DNA of 64,000 nucleotides. It comes from Zunongwangia atlantica 22II14-10F7 (GTDB taxonomy: Bacteria; Bacteroidota; Bacteroidia; Flavobacteriales; Flavobacteriaceae). Where the stretch lies: NCBI RefSeq assembly GCF_002094855.1, contig NZ_ARYN01000014.1, forward strand, positions 99,835 to 163,834, given 5' to 3'. The position numbers and the translations under genes were made by a program. Shown here piece by piece: positions 35,488 through 45,410 of the stretch. Every line of letters begins with the position of its first letter. Position 1 is the stretch's first letter. The notes below the pieces were generated by a model that did no database searches, was not told where the DNA came from, and saw nothing but the letters and a program-made list of their open reading frames with translations.

Positions 35488-35811
35488 ATGATGAGAAGTG
35501 AGAAATTAGTAAATGCTTTAGTAGATTGTGTGAATCACTGTAATTATTGTGCAGATGCCTGTCTGGATACAGATGATATCGGGATGATGAAAGATTGTAT
35601 TCGTACAGATAAAGTTTGTGCAGAAGTTTGTAGTGCACTCGCTAAAGTTGCTGTGATCGAAAGAGCAAATATTACCGATCTTGTAAAATATTGCGCGGCA
35701 ATTTGCCAGCAATGCGCAGACGAATGTAAAAAACACGATCACAAACATTGCCAGGATTGCGCAACCGCATGTGAAACCTGTGTAGAAGCCTGTAATTCTT
35801 ACTTGGCTTAA
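35488..35811 (+). CDS. Four-helix-bundle copper-binding protein (Csp-like)
   Basis: A 107-residue Cys-rich protein without a signal peptide. Cys residues are spaced along four predicted helices: DCVNHCNYCADACLD, KDCIRTDKVCAEVCSAL, KYCAAICQQCADECKKH and HCQDCATACETCVEACN. This is the pattern of Csp-type proteins, which store many Cu(I) ions inside the bundle. A His-rich loop (KKHDHKHC) lies before the last helix, as in Csp proteins. Lack of a signal suggests a cytosolic store. A second Met follows the first, so it could start at 35491. A terminator-like hairpin separates it from copA. Confidence 0.88.
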   Translation: MMRSEKLVNALVDCVNHCNYCADACLDTDDIGMMKDCIRTDKVCAEVCSALAKVAVIERANITDLVKYCAAICQQCADECKKHDHKHCQDCATACETCVEACNSYLA

Positions 35812-35830
35812 AATTGAATTAAATAATATA

Positions 35831-35868
35831 CCGAAAACCTGAAATTGTAGGTTTTCGGTTTCTTTTCT
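35831..35868 (+). terminator. Hairpin directly in front of copA
   Basis: CCGAAAACCT (35831-35840) pairs perfectly with AGGTTTTCGG (35849-35858) and is followed by TTTCTTTTC. The copA ATG is at 35870, so the T-tract forms the copA leader. It may act as a terminator for the upstream gene or as an attenuator. Confidence 0.75.
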
Positions 35869-35869
35869 T

Positions 35870-38851
35870 ATGATGAAGCATAAATACCATGTAAGCGGAA
35901 TGAGTTGCCAGGGCTGCAAATCTCATGTGACTAAGGCGCTCGAGAATATTCCTGAAGTAGAACAAGTTGAAGTAGATCTTGAAAAAGAAACTGCTCAAAT
36001 TTCTATGAAACAACATATTAAAATTGAAGAATTTCAGCAGGCTTTAAAAAATGCTGGTGGAAATTATCAAATCTCGATGTCTTCAGAAACAAATTCTTCT
36101 GAGGATCATTTGATGACGCATAATTATCATGTAAGTGGAATGTCTTGCAATGGTTGTCGCTCTCACGTAGAAAAAACTTTAAATAAAGTTGATGGTGTCG
36201 AGAAAGCTGAAGTGGATCTTGAAAAAGCCGAAGCGAAAATCAGCATGCATCATCATATCGGAATTGAAAAGTTTCAGGATGCCTTGAAAAATACCGGTGG
36301 AAATTATCAAATCTCGATGCCCTTAGAAACAAATTCTTCTGAAGATCATTTGATGACGCATCATTATCATGTAAGTGGAATGTCTTGTAATGGTTGCCGC
36401 TCTCACGTAGAAAAAACTTTAAATAAAGTTGATGGTGTCGAGAAAGCTGAAGTGGATCTTGAAAAAGCCGAAGCAAAAATCAGCATGCATCGTCATATCG
36501 AAATTTCAGCATTTCAGGAAGCTTTAAAGAATGCAGGTGGTGGATATGAAATTCATCCGGCAGATCATAAGCATCTTCATTCAGAAAAAAGCAAAAAGAA
36601 AAAGAAGCCTAAAGCTAAAGGAAAGGGTAAGTGGTATTGCCCTATGCATTGCGAAGGGGATAAAATGTATGATGAACCGGGAGATTGTACGGTATGCGGA
36701 ATGGATTTGGTGCAGGAGCAAAGTTTAAGTGCATCAAGTACCACATACACCTGCCCCATGCATCCAGAGATTGAAGAAGACGAACCTGGGGATTGCCCAA
36801 TTTGCGGGATGGATCTGGTAGCTAAGGATCCCGAGCCGGATGCGGAAAATTCAACGTATCTAAAATTGCGTAAAAAGTTCTGGCTTTCTGTAGCTTTTAC
36901 ATTGCCAGTTTTCTTAATCGCGATGTCTGATATGCTGAATAGCAATCCGCTTTACCAGATTATGGATTTGCAATATTGGAACTGGGTACAGTTTGGTTTA
37001 TCGATTCCGGTAGTTTTTTATACGGCCTGGATGTTCTTTGAGCGTGCATGGAAATCCATAGTTAACTGGAATTTGAATATGTTCACGCTAATTGGAATTG
37101 GTGCGGGTGTTGCGTGGGTTTTCAGTATTTTAGGTCTGCTTTTCCCGGATCTGTTTCCAGATCAATTTAAGACCGAAGCAGGAACGGTACACGTTTATTT
37201 TGAAGCTGCAACGGTGATTTTAACGCTGGTGCTGCTTGGGCAAATGCTAGAAGCCAGGGCGCACGATCGTACGAATTCGGCTATAAAAGAATTATTGAAA
37301 CTGGCGCCTAATAAAGCTACTCGAATTAAAGATGGAAAAGAAGAAGTAGTTAACATCGATAAGATCGAAGAGGGGGATATTTTAAAGGTAAAACCTGGAG
37401 AAAAAATCCCGGTAGACGGAATTATAAAAGAAGGAAAATCGTCGATAGATGAAAGTATGATTACTGGAGAACCTGTTCCTGTAGAGAAATCGGCTGACGA
37501 TAAAGTAACTTCGGGAACTATAAACGGCAACTCTGCGTTTACCATGATCGCCGAGCAGGTGGGTGATGAAACTTTACTTTCGCAAATTATCCAAATGGTA
37601 AACGATGCCAGCAGATCACAAGCGCCAATTCAGCGTTTGGCCGATAAGATTTCAGGATATTTTGTTCCCATCGTTGTACTTATTTCGGTGATCACTTTTG
37701 TGATTTGGGCAATTGTTGGTCCGTCGCCATCTTATGTTTATGCTTTTGTAAATGCTATCGCGGTGCTCATTATCGCCTGTCCTTGTGCGCTTGGTTTAGC
37801 CACACCAATGTCGGTGATGGTTGGAGTAGGGAAAGGTGCTCAAAATGGTGTACTCATCAAAAATGCGCAGGCTTTAGAGCAGATGAATGAGATTGATACT
37901 TTGATCATCGATAAAACCGGAACGATCACTGAAGGAAAACCTTCCGTAGAAAAAATAGTGAGTGTTGGTGAGTATGCTGAAGCTGAAATTGCAGGATTTA
38001 TTGCTGCTTTAAATACGCATAGCGAACATCCGCTGGCCACTGCAACGATAAAATACGCGAAAGATAAAGAAGTGAAGATCGAGGAAGCTTCAAATTTTGA
38101 TTCGGTTACCGGGAAAGGTGTGATTGGCGAACTTCAGCAGAAAAAATTAGCACTGGGGAATAAGGCGCTTTTGGATGAAAAAGGAATCAATTCTTCAGAA
38201 AAAATCGATCGCGAAATTGAACAATTTCAGCAACAGGGAAAAACCGTTTCTTATTTAAGTGTAGATGCTAAGGTTGAAGGCTTTGTGGTAATCTCAGATC
38301 CCGTGAAGAAAACCAGTAAAGAAGCACTTACAAAATTAAAAGAAGACGGCGTTGAGGTAATTATGCTTACCGGTGATAACGAACGTACGGCAAAGGCGGT
38401 AGCCGATGAAATGGGAATTGCTTTTAAAGCCGGAATGTTACCACAGGATAAAATGAGTGAGGTTGAAAAACTTCAGCAACAAGGACGAAAAGTAGCTGCA
38501 GCGGGAGACGGAATTAACGACGCGCCGGCGTTGGCCAAAGCCGATATTGGGATTGCCATGGGAACCGGAACCGATGTGGCTATCGAAAGTGCAGAGATTA
38601 CGCTGGTAAAAGGCGATCTAAAAGCAGTGCTAAAAGCACGAAAACTGAGTGATAAAGTAATGGCGAATATCAAACAAAACCTATTTTTTGCTTTGATCTA
38701 TAATAGTATTGGTGTACCAATTGCCGCCGGTATTCTTTATCCATTCTTCGGAATTTTATTGTCGCCAATGATCGCTGCTTTGGCGATGAGTTTTAGCTCG
38801 GTTTCTGTGATTGCTAATGCGCTGAGGTTGCGAGCCGCAAAACTATCTTGA
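35870..38851 (+). CDS. copA: Copper-translocating P-type ATPase with three HMA and two HMBD domains
   Basis: Exports Cu(I) from the cytoplasm using ATP. The N-terminus has three HMA domains of exactly 80 residues each (about 2-81, 82-161, 162-241), each with SGMSCxGC. A Lys-rich linker leads to two HMBD motifs (about 255-280 and 293-320, each CPMHxE...GDCxxCGMDL). The ATPase core has TGEPVPVEK, the membrane CPC motif (ACPCALGLA, Cys637), the phosphorylated Asp in DKTGT (Asp681), SEHPLA and [10 protein letters not shown] (about 879). All catalytic motifs are intact. At 993 residues it is long for CopA because of the metal-binding N-terminus. Confidence 0.95.
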   Translation: MMKHKYHVSGMSCQGCKSHVTKALENIPEVEQVEVDLEKETAQISMKQHIKIEEFQQALKNAGGNYQISMSSETNSSEDHLMTHNYHVSGMSCNGCRSHVEKTLNKVDGVEKAEVDLEKAEAKISMHHHIGIEKFQDALKNTGGNYQISMPLETNSSEDHLMTHHYHVSGMSCNGCRSHVEKTLNKVDGVEKAEVDLEKAEAKISMHRHIEISAFQEALKNAGGGYEIHPADHKHLHSEKSKKKKKPKAKGKGKWYCPMHCEGDKMYDEPGDCTVCGMDLVQEQSLSASSTTYTCPMHPEIEEDEPGDCPICGMDLVAKDPEPDAENSTYLKLRKKFWLSVAFTLPVFLIAMSDMLNSNPLYQIMDLQYWNWVQFGLSIPVVFYTAWMFFERAWKSIVNWNLNMFTLIGIGAGVAWVFSILGLLFPDLFPDQFKTEAGTVHVYFEAATVILTLVLLGQMLEARAHDRTNSAIKELLKLAPNKATRIKDGKEEVVNIDKIEEGDILKVKPGEKIPVDGIIKEGKSSIDESMITGEPVPVEKSADDKVTSGTINGNSAFTMIAEQVGDETLLSQIIQMVNDASRSQAPIQRLADKISGYFVPIVVLISVITFVIWAIVGPSPSYVYAFVNAIAVLIIACPCALGLATPMSVMVGVGKGAQNGVLIKNAQALEQMNEIDTLIIDKTGTITEGKPSVEKIVSVGEYAEAEIAGFIAALNTHSEHPLATATIKYAKDKEVKIEEASNFDSVTGKGVIGELQQKKLALGNKALLDEKGINSSEKIDREIEQFQQQGKTVSYLSVDAKVEGFVVISDPVKKTSKEALTKLKEDGVEVIMLTGDNERTAKAVADEMGIAFKAGMLPQDKMSEVEKLQQQGRKVAAAGDGINDAPALAKADIGIAMGTGTDVAIESAEITLVKGDLKAVLKARKLSDKVMANIKQNLFFALIYNSIGVPIAAGILYPFFGILLSPMIAALAMSFSSVSVIANALRLRAAKLS
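35873..36592 (+). repeat. Tandem 240-bp repeat (three HMA units) in copA
   Basis: Three units of exactly 240 bases start at 35873, 36113 and 36353. Units 2 and 3 differ at only about five positions in their first 150 bases, which points to a recent duplication. The first unit is more diverged, and the end of unit 3 has drifted. Confidence 0.85.
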
Positions 38852-38887
38852 GATTTTATAGAAACGGAATAACCAAAACATCGATTT

Positions 38888-40111
38888 ATGAACGATTTTT
38901 TAAGCAAATGGGGAGAAGCTGCTAATACCAGCCTGGGGTTTTTTTGGATGGCATTATGGGCTTTTGCTTTGGGATATGTGATTAGTAGTTGTATTCAGGT
39001 TTTTGTGACTGAAAAACGAATGCAAAAAACAATGGGCGAAAAGGAATCTAAGGGAGTGTTATTAGGAACTTTTTTTGGATTTATTAGTAGCTCATGTAGT
39101 TTCGCTGCTTTGGCATCTACCAAAAGTTTGTTTAAAAAAGGAGCAAGTTTTGTTTCGAGTATCGCGTTTTTACTCGCTTCGACGAATTTGGTGATCGAGC
39201 TTGGAATTATCATTTCGATCTTTTTAGGTTGGCAATTTGTGGTAGGAGAATATTTAGGCGGAATTTTACTGATCTTGATCAGTTGGTTGCTTATTAGATT
39301 ATTTCATCCTAAGGGCCTTATCAAAAAAGCACGAGAGCGACTTCAGGATGACAACGATGATGATACGGGCGACCAGAAATCCTGGAAGAAAAGAATTAAA
39401 ACCGAAAAAAGCTGGGCGAAAGTCTCACAGCAATATGGGATGGAGTGGAAAATGGTCTGGAAAGATGTTACGCTTGGTTTTACTATTGCCGGGATCGTAG
39501 CAGCTTTTATCCCAGATTCGTTTTTTCAGACGCTGTTTATCAATAGTGGACAGGGAAATACAGATTTCTCATTTTTTACGATTCTGGAGCATATTATTGT
39601 TGGGCCGGTGGTTGCTTTTATCACCTTTATTGGTTCGATGGGGAATATTCCGTTGGCTGCCTTATTGTTTGGTAAGGGAGTGAGTTTTGCCGGAGTGATC
39701 GCTTTTATTTTTAGCGATCTGGTCGTATTCCCGGTACTTAGAATCAATGCTAAATATTATGGCTGGAAAATGTCGTTTTTCATATTAATGCTGCTTTTTA
39801 TTTCTTTAGTTGGCGCTTCACTTTTATTACATTATGGATTTTTAAGTTTCGATTTAATTCCGGATCCTTCGAGTGTGCAGGTTCAGGATCAAACATTTTT
39901 CAAAATAGATTATACCTTTTTTCTGAATATTGCTTTCTTACTGATTTCAGGATATTTGATCTACTTAGGTTTCTTTAAACGAACCGATGTTATGCAGATG
40001 AAAGAAATGGCACCCAAAAGTAAGCTGATGGAAAAAAGCCTGAAGTATATCGCTTTTATCTGTTATGCCTGGTTAGCTGGTGGGATGATCGTAAAATATT
40101 TTATTCAGTAA
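38888..40111 (+). CDS. Permease, SO_0444-like Cu/Zn efflux family
   Basis: A 407-residue integral membrane protein of the ArsP/DUF318 permease family. About nine helices are visible. The central motif is FGFISSSCSFAALASTKSL, with a Cys in the SSCS turn; a matching second half around FIGSMGNIPLAALLFGKGVSF suggests inverted repeats. A charged cytoplasmic loop lies at about 140-185. The gene begins 36 bases after copA and ends before a terminator, so it is probably in the same transcript. Metal efflux is inferred from the family and neighbours; the ion is not fixed by sequence. Confidence 0.82.
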   Translation: MNDFLSKWGEAANTSLGFFWMALWAFALGYVISSCIQVFVTEKRMQKTMGEKESKGVLLGTFFGFISSSCSFAALASTKSLFKKGASFVSSIAFLLASTNLVIELGIIISIFLGWQFVVGEYLGGILLILISWLLIRLFHPKGLIKKARERLQDDNDDDTGDQKSWKKRIKTEKSWAKVSQQYGMEWKMVWKDVTLGFTIAGIVAAFIPDSFFQTLFINSGQGNTDFSFFTILEHIIVGPVVAFITFIGSMGNIPLAALLFGKGVSFAGVIAFIFSDLVVFPVLRINAKYYGWKMSFFILMLLFISLVGASLLLHYGFLSFDLIPDPSSVQVQDQTFFKIDYTFFLNIAFLLISGYLIYLGFFKRTDVMQMKEMAPKSKLMEKSLKYIAFICYAWLAGGMIVKYFIQ

Positions 40112-40122
40112 TTATAAAAAAT

Positions 40123-40153
40123 AAAAAGAGAAGCTGTTAGGCTTCTCTTTTTT
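40123..40153 (+). terminator. Terminator at the end of the copper island
   Basis: AAAAAGAGAAGC (40123-40134) pairs with GCTTCTCTTTTTT (40141-40153) around a 6-base loop. Confidence 0.85.
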
Positions 40154-40180
40154 GCAATTGAACAATTATAAAATTGAAAT

Positions 40181-40645
40181 TTATTTGGGGTTTTTGTGTT
40201 TATCTCTAAAATCTCTGTGATGATCTTTAAAAGCCATCATTCGATTTCTTTTTTCAGCTCTTTGAGCATTTTTCCAAAGCTGGTATTGTTCTGGGCTTAG
40301 TACTTTCTGGATAGATTGCTGAAAGGCAATTTCTTTATCTAAACGAGCATTCATTCTTTCGAAAGCTTCTTCTTTTAGTTTGCTGTCTTCAGCAGCATCT
40401 TTCATTTCCTCTCGCATTTTCATTCTGTCTTCAGCACGATCTACATATAATTTCTGAAATTCTTCCTGTTGTTTTTCAGTAAGATCCAAGGCTAAAGTTA
40501 ATTGCTTCGATTTTAGAATAGCTTTTTCTTCAGCAGTCATATTCATTCCTGCACGTTCCTTCATTGGCTTTCTACGATCTTCTTTTTGCTGAGCAAATGA
40601 AGATACTGCTACAAGCATCATCATAATAAAACATAATCTTTTCAT
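40181..40645 (-). CDS. Spy/CpxP-like periplasmic protein
   Basis: A 154-residue exported protein with signal peptide MKRLCFIMMMLVAVSSFAQ. The mature chain is almost all charged helices with the segments LTLALDLTEKQQEEFQKLY and KVLSPEQYQLWKNAQRAEKR; the LT..Q motif occurs as DLTEKQ. This is the pattern of Spy/CpxP/LTxxQ proteins, ATP-independent chaperones or metal-stress proteins. The C-terminus is His/Lys-rich (KDHHRDFRDKHKNPK). It is transcribed toward the copper island terminator. A link to metal stress is possible but not shown. Confidence 0.72.
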   Translation of the reverse strand: MKRLCFIMMMLVAVSSFAQQKEDRRKPMKERAGMNMTAEEKAILKSKQLTLALDLTEKQQEEFQKLYVDRAEDRMKMREEMKDAAEDSKLKEEAFERMNARLDKEIAFQQSIQKVLSPEQYQLWKNAQRAEKRNRMMAFKDHHRDFRDKHKNPK

Positions 40646-40800
40646 ATTGAAGAATTTTAAAGTGAATTCTATAATAGGACTGTTAAAAAGGATAAAGGTT
40701 TAATGCTATTTTGGATTGCAGTTTTTAATTTAAATAGAAAATACTTTAAAAACGTATAAAATCGATATATAATTTGAAGATAGATAAGTAAAGTTAGAAC

Positions 40801-40834
40801 AATAAAAAACCTGCCTCGTGGGGGAGGCAGGTCT
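40801..40834 (-). terminator. Terminator of the metalloprotease gene
   Basis: ACCTGCCTC (40809-40817) pairs with GAGGCAGGT (40824-40832). Read on the minus strand it is followed by TTTTTTATT, placing it about 40 bases after the protease stop. Confidence 0.75.
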
Positions 40835-40871
40835 TAAAAAACTAATAAATCAAATATAGTCTATCGCTAGA

Positions 40872-43361
40872 CTAGTCGTTAGGATTAAGGATCTGATCTA
40901 TTCTTTCTGATGCATCCTGAAGGTGATATCTTGTTAAAGTATCTCCTGAGCGGTACATAGAATTTCTAATTTGTCTTTGTAGTGTTTGTAATTCACCTCT
41001 AACGATTGGTCGAATATCACTTTGTGCTACATTAACATTAGTTCTGCTAACCCAACGGCGGTAAGCGCTAGGAATAGCATCCTGGCTCTCTGTCATTAAA
41101 TAAGCCATGCGGTCGATATACGCTCTTTGAAGGTTTCTGCGGTATCTGTCAGTTTTTTGACCAGAATTTAATTCACTCCAGATTCCTTTACGTAAATCTT
41201 CCATCATTTCAAGAAGCGTATAAGCTTCTTTCCCGTTTATTTCTTCGTTTTCTAATAAACGTTGCATTCTTCCGAAGTCTAAAACATTAGAAAGCGTGCT
41301 GCTTTGCATACCTCTAATTCTTTCGATATTTCCGTCGAATTCAATTTTATTAAAAATGTTCTGATCAATTAACCAATTTGGAGTTTCAAACAATTGTTCC
41401 TGTAAGAATTCCATTGCTCTTTCCTGCTTTTCTTTAGCAACATGAGTATAAACTGCACCTTCTTGATCGTAGGTTTTAGTATTTTCGTAAACACCACCAA
41501 TATTAGCAGTTACGTGGCCCATGTAACGGTTAAGCTGAGCAAGTACCTGGCCATAAAGATCATCTAGATCTTCGTAATCTTTACCATCTTCAGCAGTCCA
41601 TTCGATTAAGTTTGGAACAATACGCTTCAGGTTTTTAATACCATATTCACTGGCAAGCATTGCATCGTCACCAAGATCTTCAGTTTGAGAAGAAGGATCG
41701 ATTACACCTCCACTTTGTTGACTTCCGAAGCGATATAAAGGATCACCTGCATGTTCTAAGATCCACTCATCTAAAACAGGCTTTTCTTCTTTACCTTCTT
41801 TTTCTGGGATTGGTTTGTAACCCCACATAATTGCATACTTATCGTAAGTACCAATATTTGGCATTAAAGCTACATCACCATCACCAGGTTGTGCTACGTA
41901 GTTAAAACGAGCGTAATCCATAATAGAAGGAGCTGTGCTGTGTTTAGCAGTGAATTCTGGGTCACGTAGATCTTCTACTGCGTAAGCCGGGCTACTACCC
42001 ATGTTGTGAGGAAGACCTAAAGTGTGACCAACTTCGTGAGAAGAAACGAAACGAATTAAACGTCCCATAATCTCATCTTTAAATTCTACTCCGCGAGCTT
42101 CTTCGTTGATAGCCGCAGTTTGTACAAAATACCAGTTACGTAATAATGTCATTACATTGTGGTACCAATTGATATCTGATTCTAGGATCTCTCCTGAACG
42201 TGGATCACTTACGTGAGGTCCATTTGCGTTAGGAATTGGAGATGCTAAATAACGTACAACCGAATAACGAACATCTTCTGGGCTCCAGTCTGGATCTTCT
42301 TCAGGAGTTGGAGCGTCTTTTGCGATAATAGCGTTTTTGAAACCCGCAGCTTCAAAAGCTACCTGCCAGTCTTCGATACCTTGCTTAATATAAGGCACCC
42401 ATTTGTCTGGTGTGGCACGGTCGATATAATAAACGATTTGTTTTTTAGGTTCAACTAACTCACCGTTCTTAAACTTTTCCATGTCTTCATCTTTAACCTC
42501 TAATCTCCAGCGGTCAAGATATTCTACAGTTTTACTCTTTTGAGCTTCTAAACCATAATCTGTTTGGCTGGTAGTAAACCATCCTACACGCTCGTCGAAG
42601 TAACGACGCTCCATTGGTACTTTAGGAAGAAGAATCATAGAGTTACTAAACTCTAAAGAGATTGATCCTGTAGTAGCGTTTGATGGTGGATCACCAGCAT
42701 TATAGGTTTTTATATGGCGAATTTCGATGTTTTGAGGATAACTTCTAATCGTATCGATAAGCGAACGACTATCGTCTAATCTTGAAACTTTGTATTGTTT
42801 ACGGTATCTGTCACCAAGTCCTAAAGCCTGAACATCTTTCTTGTAAAGATCTGTAACATCAATAACGTAAGACTTATTGATAGAATCTTTACCTACAGTT
42901 TCGATTTCGAAAGAGCTAAGAATTGGCTCGAAGTTAGAGTTGGTTACAGCTTCGTGAATAGGAAGAGAATCTGCAGCATAAATATCGTGAGAAACTACTC
43001 TAAGTAATACCTGGTCACCTTTCTTTTCCCAACGATGAACCTGGGTGTTTTGTTTTCCTCCACCAAAACCAATACCAGAAGCAGTTTTTGCGATTCTTGT
43101 TACAGTTAACATTTCTCTATTAAAGAGACTGTCTGGAATTTCGTAATAGTACTTGTTTTTTACTTTGTGAACGGTAAAAAGACCTTCGTCTGATTTTGCA
43201 TCTTTAGTGATGACTTTTGCGTAAGGTTTTAATCCGTCTTTAGATTGTTCTTTTTGTGCAGTAGCAGATTGGCTTTTCTTGTTTTTTTGAAAAACGGCAC
43301 AAGATGCCATTAAAAAAGAAAGCCCCACAGCACAAATCCTGATCGGTAGTTTGTTTGTCAT
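40872..43361 (-). CDS. Zinc-dependent metalloprotease lipoprotein (DUF5117/DUF5118 type)
   Basis: A large (829-residue) secreted metallopeptidase. The signal peptide ends in a lipobox-like MASC (Cys21). The zinc motif is SSHEVGHTLGLPHNMG with His442, Glu443, His446 and His452, the extended HExxHxxGxxH of metzincins, followed by a likely Met-turn near SIMDYARFNY. N-terminal DUF5118/DUF5117 segments (about 35-330) precede the catalytic domain and a long C-terminal part (DUF4953-like) follows. Such proteins are common in Bacteroidota, and their substrates are unknown. It is a single gene with its own terminator. Confidence 0.9.
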   Translation of the reverse strand: MTNKLPIRICAVGLSFLMASCAVFQKNKKSQSATAQKEQSKDGLKPYAKVITKDAKSDEGLFTVHKVKNKYYYEIPDSLFNREMLTVTRIAKTASGIGFGGGKQNTQVHRWEKKGDQVLLRVVSHDIYAADSLPIHEAVTNSNFEPILSSFEIETVGKDSINKSYVIDVTDLYKKDVQALGLGDRYRKQYKVSRLDDSRSLIDTIRSYPQNIEIRHIKTYNAGDPPSNATTGSISLEFSNSMILLPKVPMERRYFDERVGWFTTSQTDYGLEAQKSKTVEYLDRWRLEVKDEDMEKFKNGELVEPKKQIVYYIDRATPDKWVPYIKQGIEDWQVAFEAAGFKNAIIAKDAPTPEEDPDWSPEDVRYSVVRYLASPIPNANGPHVSDPRSGEILESDINWYHNVMTLLRNWYFVQTAAINEEARGVEFKDEIMGRLIRFVSSHEVGHTLGLPHNMGSSPAYAVEDLRDPEFTAKHSTAPSIMDYARFNYVAQPGDGDVALMPNIGTYDKYAIMWGYKPIPEKEGKEEKPVLDEWILEHAGDPLYRFGSQQSGGVIDPSSQTEDLGDDAMLASEYGIKNLKRIVPNLIEWTAEDGKDYEDLDDLYGQVLAQLNRYMGHVTANIGGVYENTKTYDQEGAVYTHVAKEKQERAMEFLQEQLFETPNWLIDQNIFNKIEFDGNIERIRGMQSSTLSNVLDFGRMQRLLENEEINGKEAYTLLEMMEDLRKGIWSELNSGQKTDRYRRNLQRAYIDRMAYLMTESQDAIPSAYRRWVSRTNVNVAQSDIRPIVRGELQTLQRQIRNSMYRSGDTLTRYHLQDASERIDQILNPND

Positions 43362-43507
43362 AAGGTTTAATTAATTTTAGCCGAATTTGGATTTAATTTT
43401 TTCAGAAAAAAAGTTCCTGTAGAAATCCAAAATCGATTGTTTGACTTTGAAACTTTAAAAAGGTTTAAAGAGAAGTTAATAAAAATGTAAATTTTAAGAA
43501 AAAAGAT

Positions 43508-43540
43508 ACAAAAAAAGGTCACATTTTAGTGTGACCTTTC
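43508..43540 (-). terminator. Terminator of lysS
   Basis: AAAGGTCACA (43514-43523) pairs with TGTGACCTTT (43530-43539). Read on the minus strand the stem is followed by TTTTTTT, and lies downstream of the lysS stop at 43566. Confidence 0.8.
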
Positions 43541-43565
43541 TAATATTTTAACGCTAAATGATTGG

Positions 43566-45257
43566 TTATGCAACGCTTATTTTCATTTCGTCCCCTTCTT
43601 TAAAAACCTCAATCATTTTATGTTTTCTTAGAGATTTTAAAGCTTTATCCCATTTTTTGTTACTTAAACCAGACTTTTCTTTTATAAGATTCATGTCGTG
43701 ATTTTGGTCATCTTTTAGTAATTGATAAACTGCTTTTTCTTCCTCGGTAAGTTCAACCTGTTTCTTTTCTGGTTTCATTTGAGGGAAGAATAATACTTCC
43801 TGGATGGATTGATTATTGGTTAAGAACATAATTAAACGATCCATTCCAATTCCTAATCCAGATGTTGGAGGCATACCATACTCTAAAGCGCGTAAGAAAT
43901 CCTGGTCTATAAACTGTGTTGCTTCATCATCACCTTTTTCAGATAATCTTAATTGCTCTTCGAAACGCTCGCGTTGGTCTATAGGATCATTAAGTTCAGA
44001 ATATGCATTAGCGATTTCTTTTCCACAAACCATAAGTTCGAAACGCTCGGTTAGCTCTGGATTCTCTCTGTGCTCCTTACAAAGCGGACTCATTTCTTTT
44101 GGATAGTCTGTAATGAATGTTGGTTGAATGTAGTTTCCTTCACATTTATCACCAAAGATTTCATCGATAAGTTTTCCTTTCCCCATGGTTTCATCAACCT
44201 CGATGCCCATTCCTTTCGCTGCTTCAAATAATTCAGCTTCAGATTTACCGGTAATATCAAATCCTGTAAATTCGATAATTGCATCGGTCATTGTTACACG
44301 CTTGTATGGAGCTTTAAAATCTACGTTGTGTTTTCCGAAGGTAGCTTCAGTAGTTCCATTAACCGCCATGGCGCAATGCTCCAGAAGTTTTTCGGTAAAA
44401 TCCATCATCCAGTTATAGTCTTTATAAGATACATAGATTTCCATCGCAGTAAACTCTGGATTGTGAGTTCTATCCATACCTTCATTTCTGAAGTTTTTAG
44501 AGAATTCATATACTCCGTCGAAACCACCTACAATAAGTCTTTTTAAGTAAAGCTCGTTTGCGATTCTTAGATATAAAGGAATATCTAAAGCATTATGATG
44601 CGTGATGAAAGGACGTGCCGCCGCTCCACCTGGGATCGATTGAAGGATTGGTGTTTCAACTTCAAAATAACCAGCCTCGTTAAAGAAATTACGCATCGCA
44701 CTAAAAAGTTTAGTACGTTTTACAAAAATCTCTTTCACTTTTGGATTTACAGCAAGATCTGCATATCGCTGGCGGTAGCGATGTTCTGGATCTGTAAAAC
44801 CATCGTATGTATTTCCTTCTTTATCTGTTTTTGGTAAAGGTAAAGGTCTAATAGATTTACTTAATAGGCTAAAATCTTTCACCATAACGGTTTTTTCGCC
44901 CACTTGAGTTTTAAATAATTCCCCTTCAATCCCTATAAAATCACCTATATCCAGCAGCTTTTTATAAATATCGTTATATTTCGATTTATCCTCTCCAGTA
45001 CAAATCTCATCGCGATTAAAGTAAACCTGAATCTTTCCTTTTGAGTCCTGAAGTTCAGCAAAAGATGCTTTACCCTGAATTCTACGAGACATTAATCTAC
45101 CCGCGATAACAACTTTTTTACCCTCTTCGAAATTTGCCTTGATATCGGCAGATGTGTGATCTAATGGAAATAAATCGGCCGGATATGGGTTAATTCCTTT
45201 CTCCCTTAATGTAGCCAGTTTTTCTCTTCTTACAATTTCCTGTTCAGATAGCTGCAT
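43566..45257 (-). CDS. lysS: Lysyl-tRNA synthetase, class II
   Basis: Charges tRNA-Lys with lysine. An N-terminal OB-fold (about 50-150, VVIAGRLMSRRIQGKASFAE) is followed by the class II core with motif 2 (YEFSKNFRNEGMDRTHNPEF) and motif 3 (GLGIGMDRLIMFLTN). Length is 563 residues, about 60 more than E. coli LysS. The extra C-terminal part, EEEKAVYQLLKDDQNHDMNL onward with KSGLSNKKWDKALKSLRKHK, looks like a winged-helix domain. Similar extensions occur in other Bacteroidota. The gene is divergent from the small YqaE gene. Confidence 0.96.
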   Translation of the reverse strand: MQLSEQEIVRREKLATLREKGINPYPADLFPLDHTSADIKANFEEGKKVVIAGRLMSRRIQGKASFAELQDSKGKIQVYFNRDEICTGEDKSKYNDIYKKLLDIGDFIGIEGELFKTQVGEKTVMVKDFSLLSKSIRPLPLPKTDKEGNTYDGFTDPEHRYRQRYADLAVNPKVKEIFVKRTKLFSAMRNFFNEAGYFEVETPILQSIPGGAAARPFITHHNALDIPLYLRIANELYLKRLIVGGFDGVYEFSKNFRNEGMDRTHNPEFTAMEIYVSYKDYNWMMDFTEKLLEHCAMAVNGTTEATFGKHNVDFKAPYKRVTMTDAIIEFTGFDITGKSEAELFEAAKGMGIEVDETMGKGKLIDEIFGDKCEGNYIQPTFITDYPKEMSPLCKEHRENPELTERFELMVCGKEIANAYSELNDPIDQRERFEEQLRLSEKGDDEATQFIDQDFLRALEYGMPPTSGLGIGMDRLIMFLTNNQSIQEVLFFPQMKPEKKQVELTEEEKAVYQLLKDDQNHDMNLIKEKSGLSNKKWDKALKSLRKHKMIEVFKEGDEMKISVA

Positions 45258-45303
45258 GGTGTAATTTTAAAATTTAGTGACTTCCCGTTTTAGGAAGCAG
45301 CTG

Positions 45304-45334
45304 CAAATATAATGACAATCAGAGTACCAACCAA
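45304..45334 (-). promoter_or_regulatory. Consensus promoter of lysS
   Basis: On the minus strand TTG (45334-45332) precedes, by 20 bases, TATATTTG (45311-45304), both perfect matches. The leader to the ATG at 45257 is about 40 bases. Confidence 0.65.
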
Positions 45335-45353
45335 TGTTATACTTAAGATTAGA

Positions 45354-45383
45354 TTCTAATCTGGTTTAGAAATTCTATCTTTG
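45354..45383 (+). promoter_or_regulatory. Promoter of the YqaE gene
   Basis: TATCTTTG (45376-45383) is a perfect -7 box. TTC at 45354-45356 lies exactly 19 bases upstream as an imperfect -33. The leader to the ATG at 45411 is about 20 bases. Confidence 0.6.
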
Positions 45384-45410
45384 TTTTTGGTTTTAGATAA
45401 TATCGAGATT

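Noticed and set aside
35518..35919. Cys-rich minus-strand frame of 133 codons
   Set aside because: Antisense shadow of the Csp-like gene and the copA start; its Cys content comes from the reverse reading of the real Cys-rich gene.
35873..36592. CRISPR-like tandem repeats
   Set aside because: The 240-base units encode HMA domains in frame without spacers, so they are protein domain repeats.
40181..40645. Membership of the Spy-like gene in the copper operon
   Set aside because: It is on the opposite strand and separated by a terminator; any link is only by neighbourhood.
45381..45410. TTG start 10 codons upstream for the YqaE gene
   Set aside because: It overlaps the -7 promoter box, so it would not be in the transcript.
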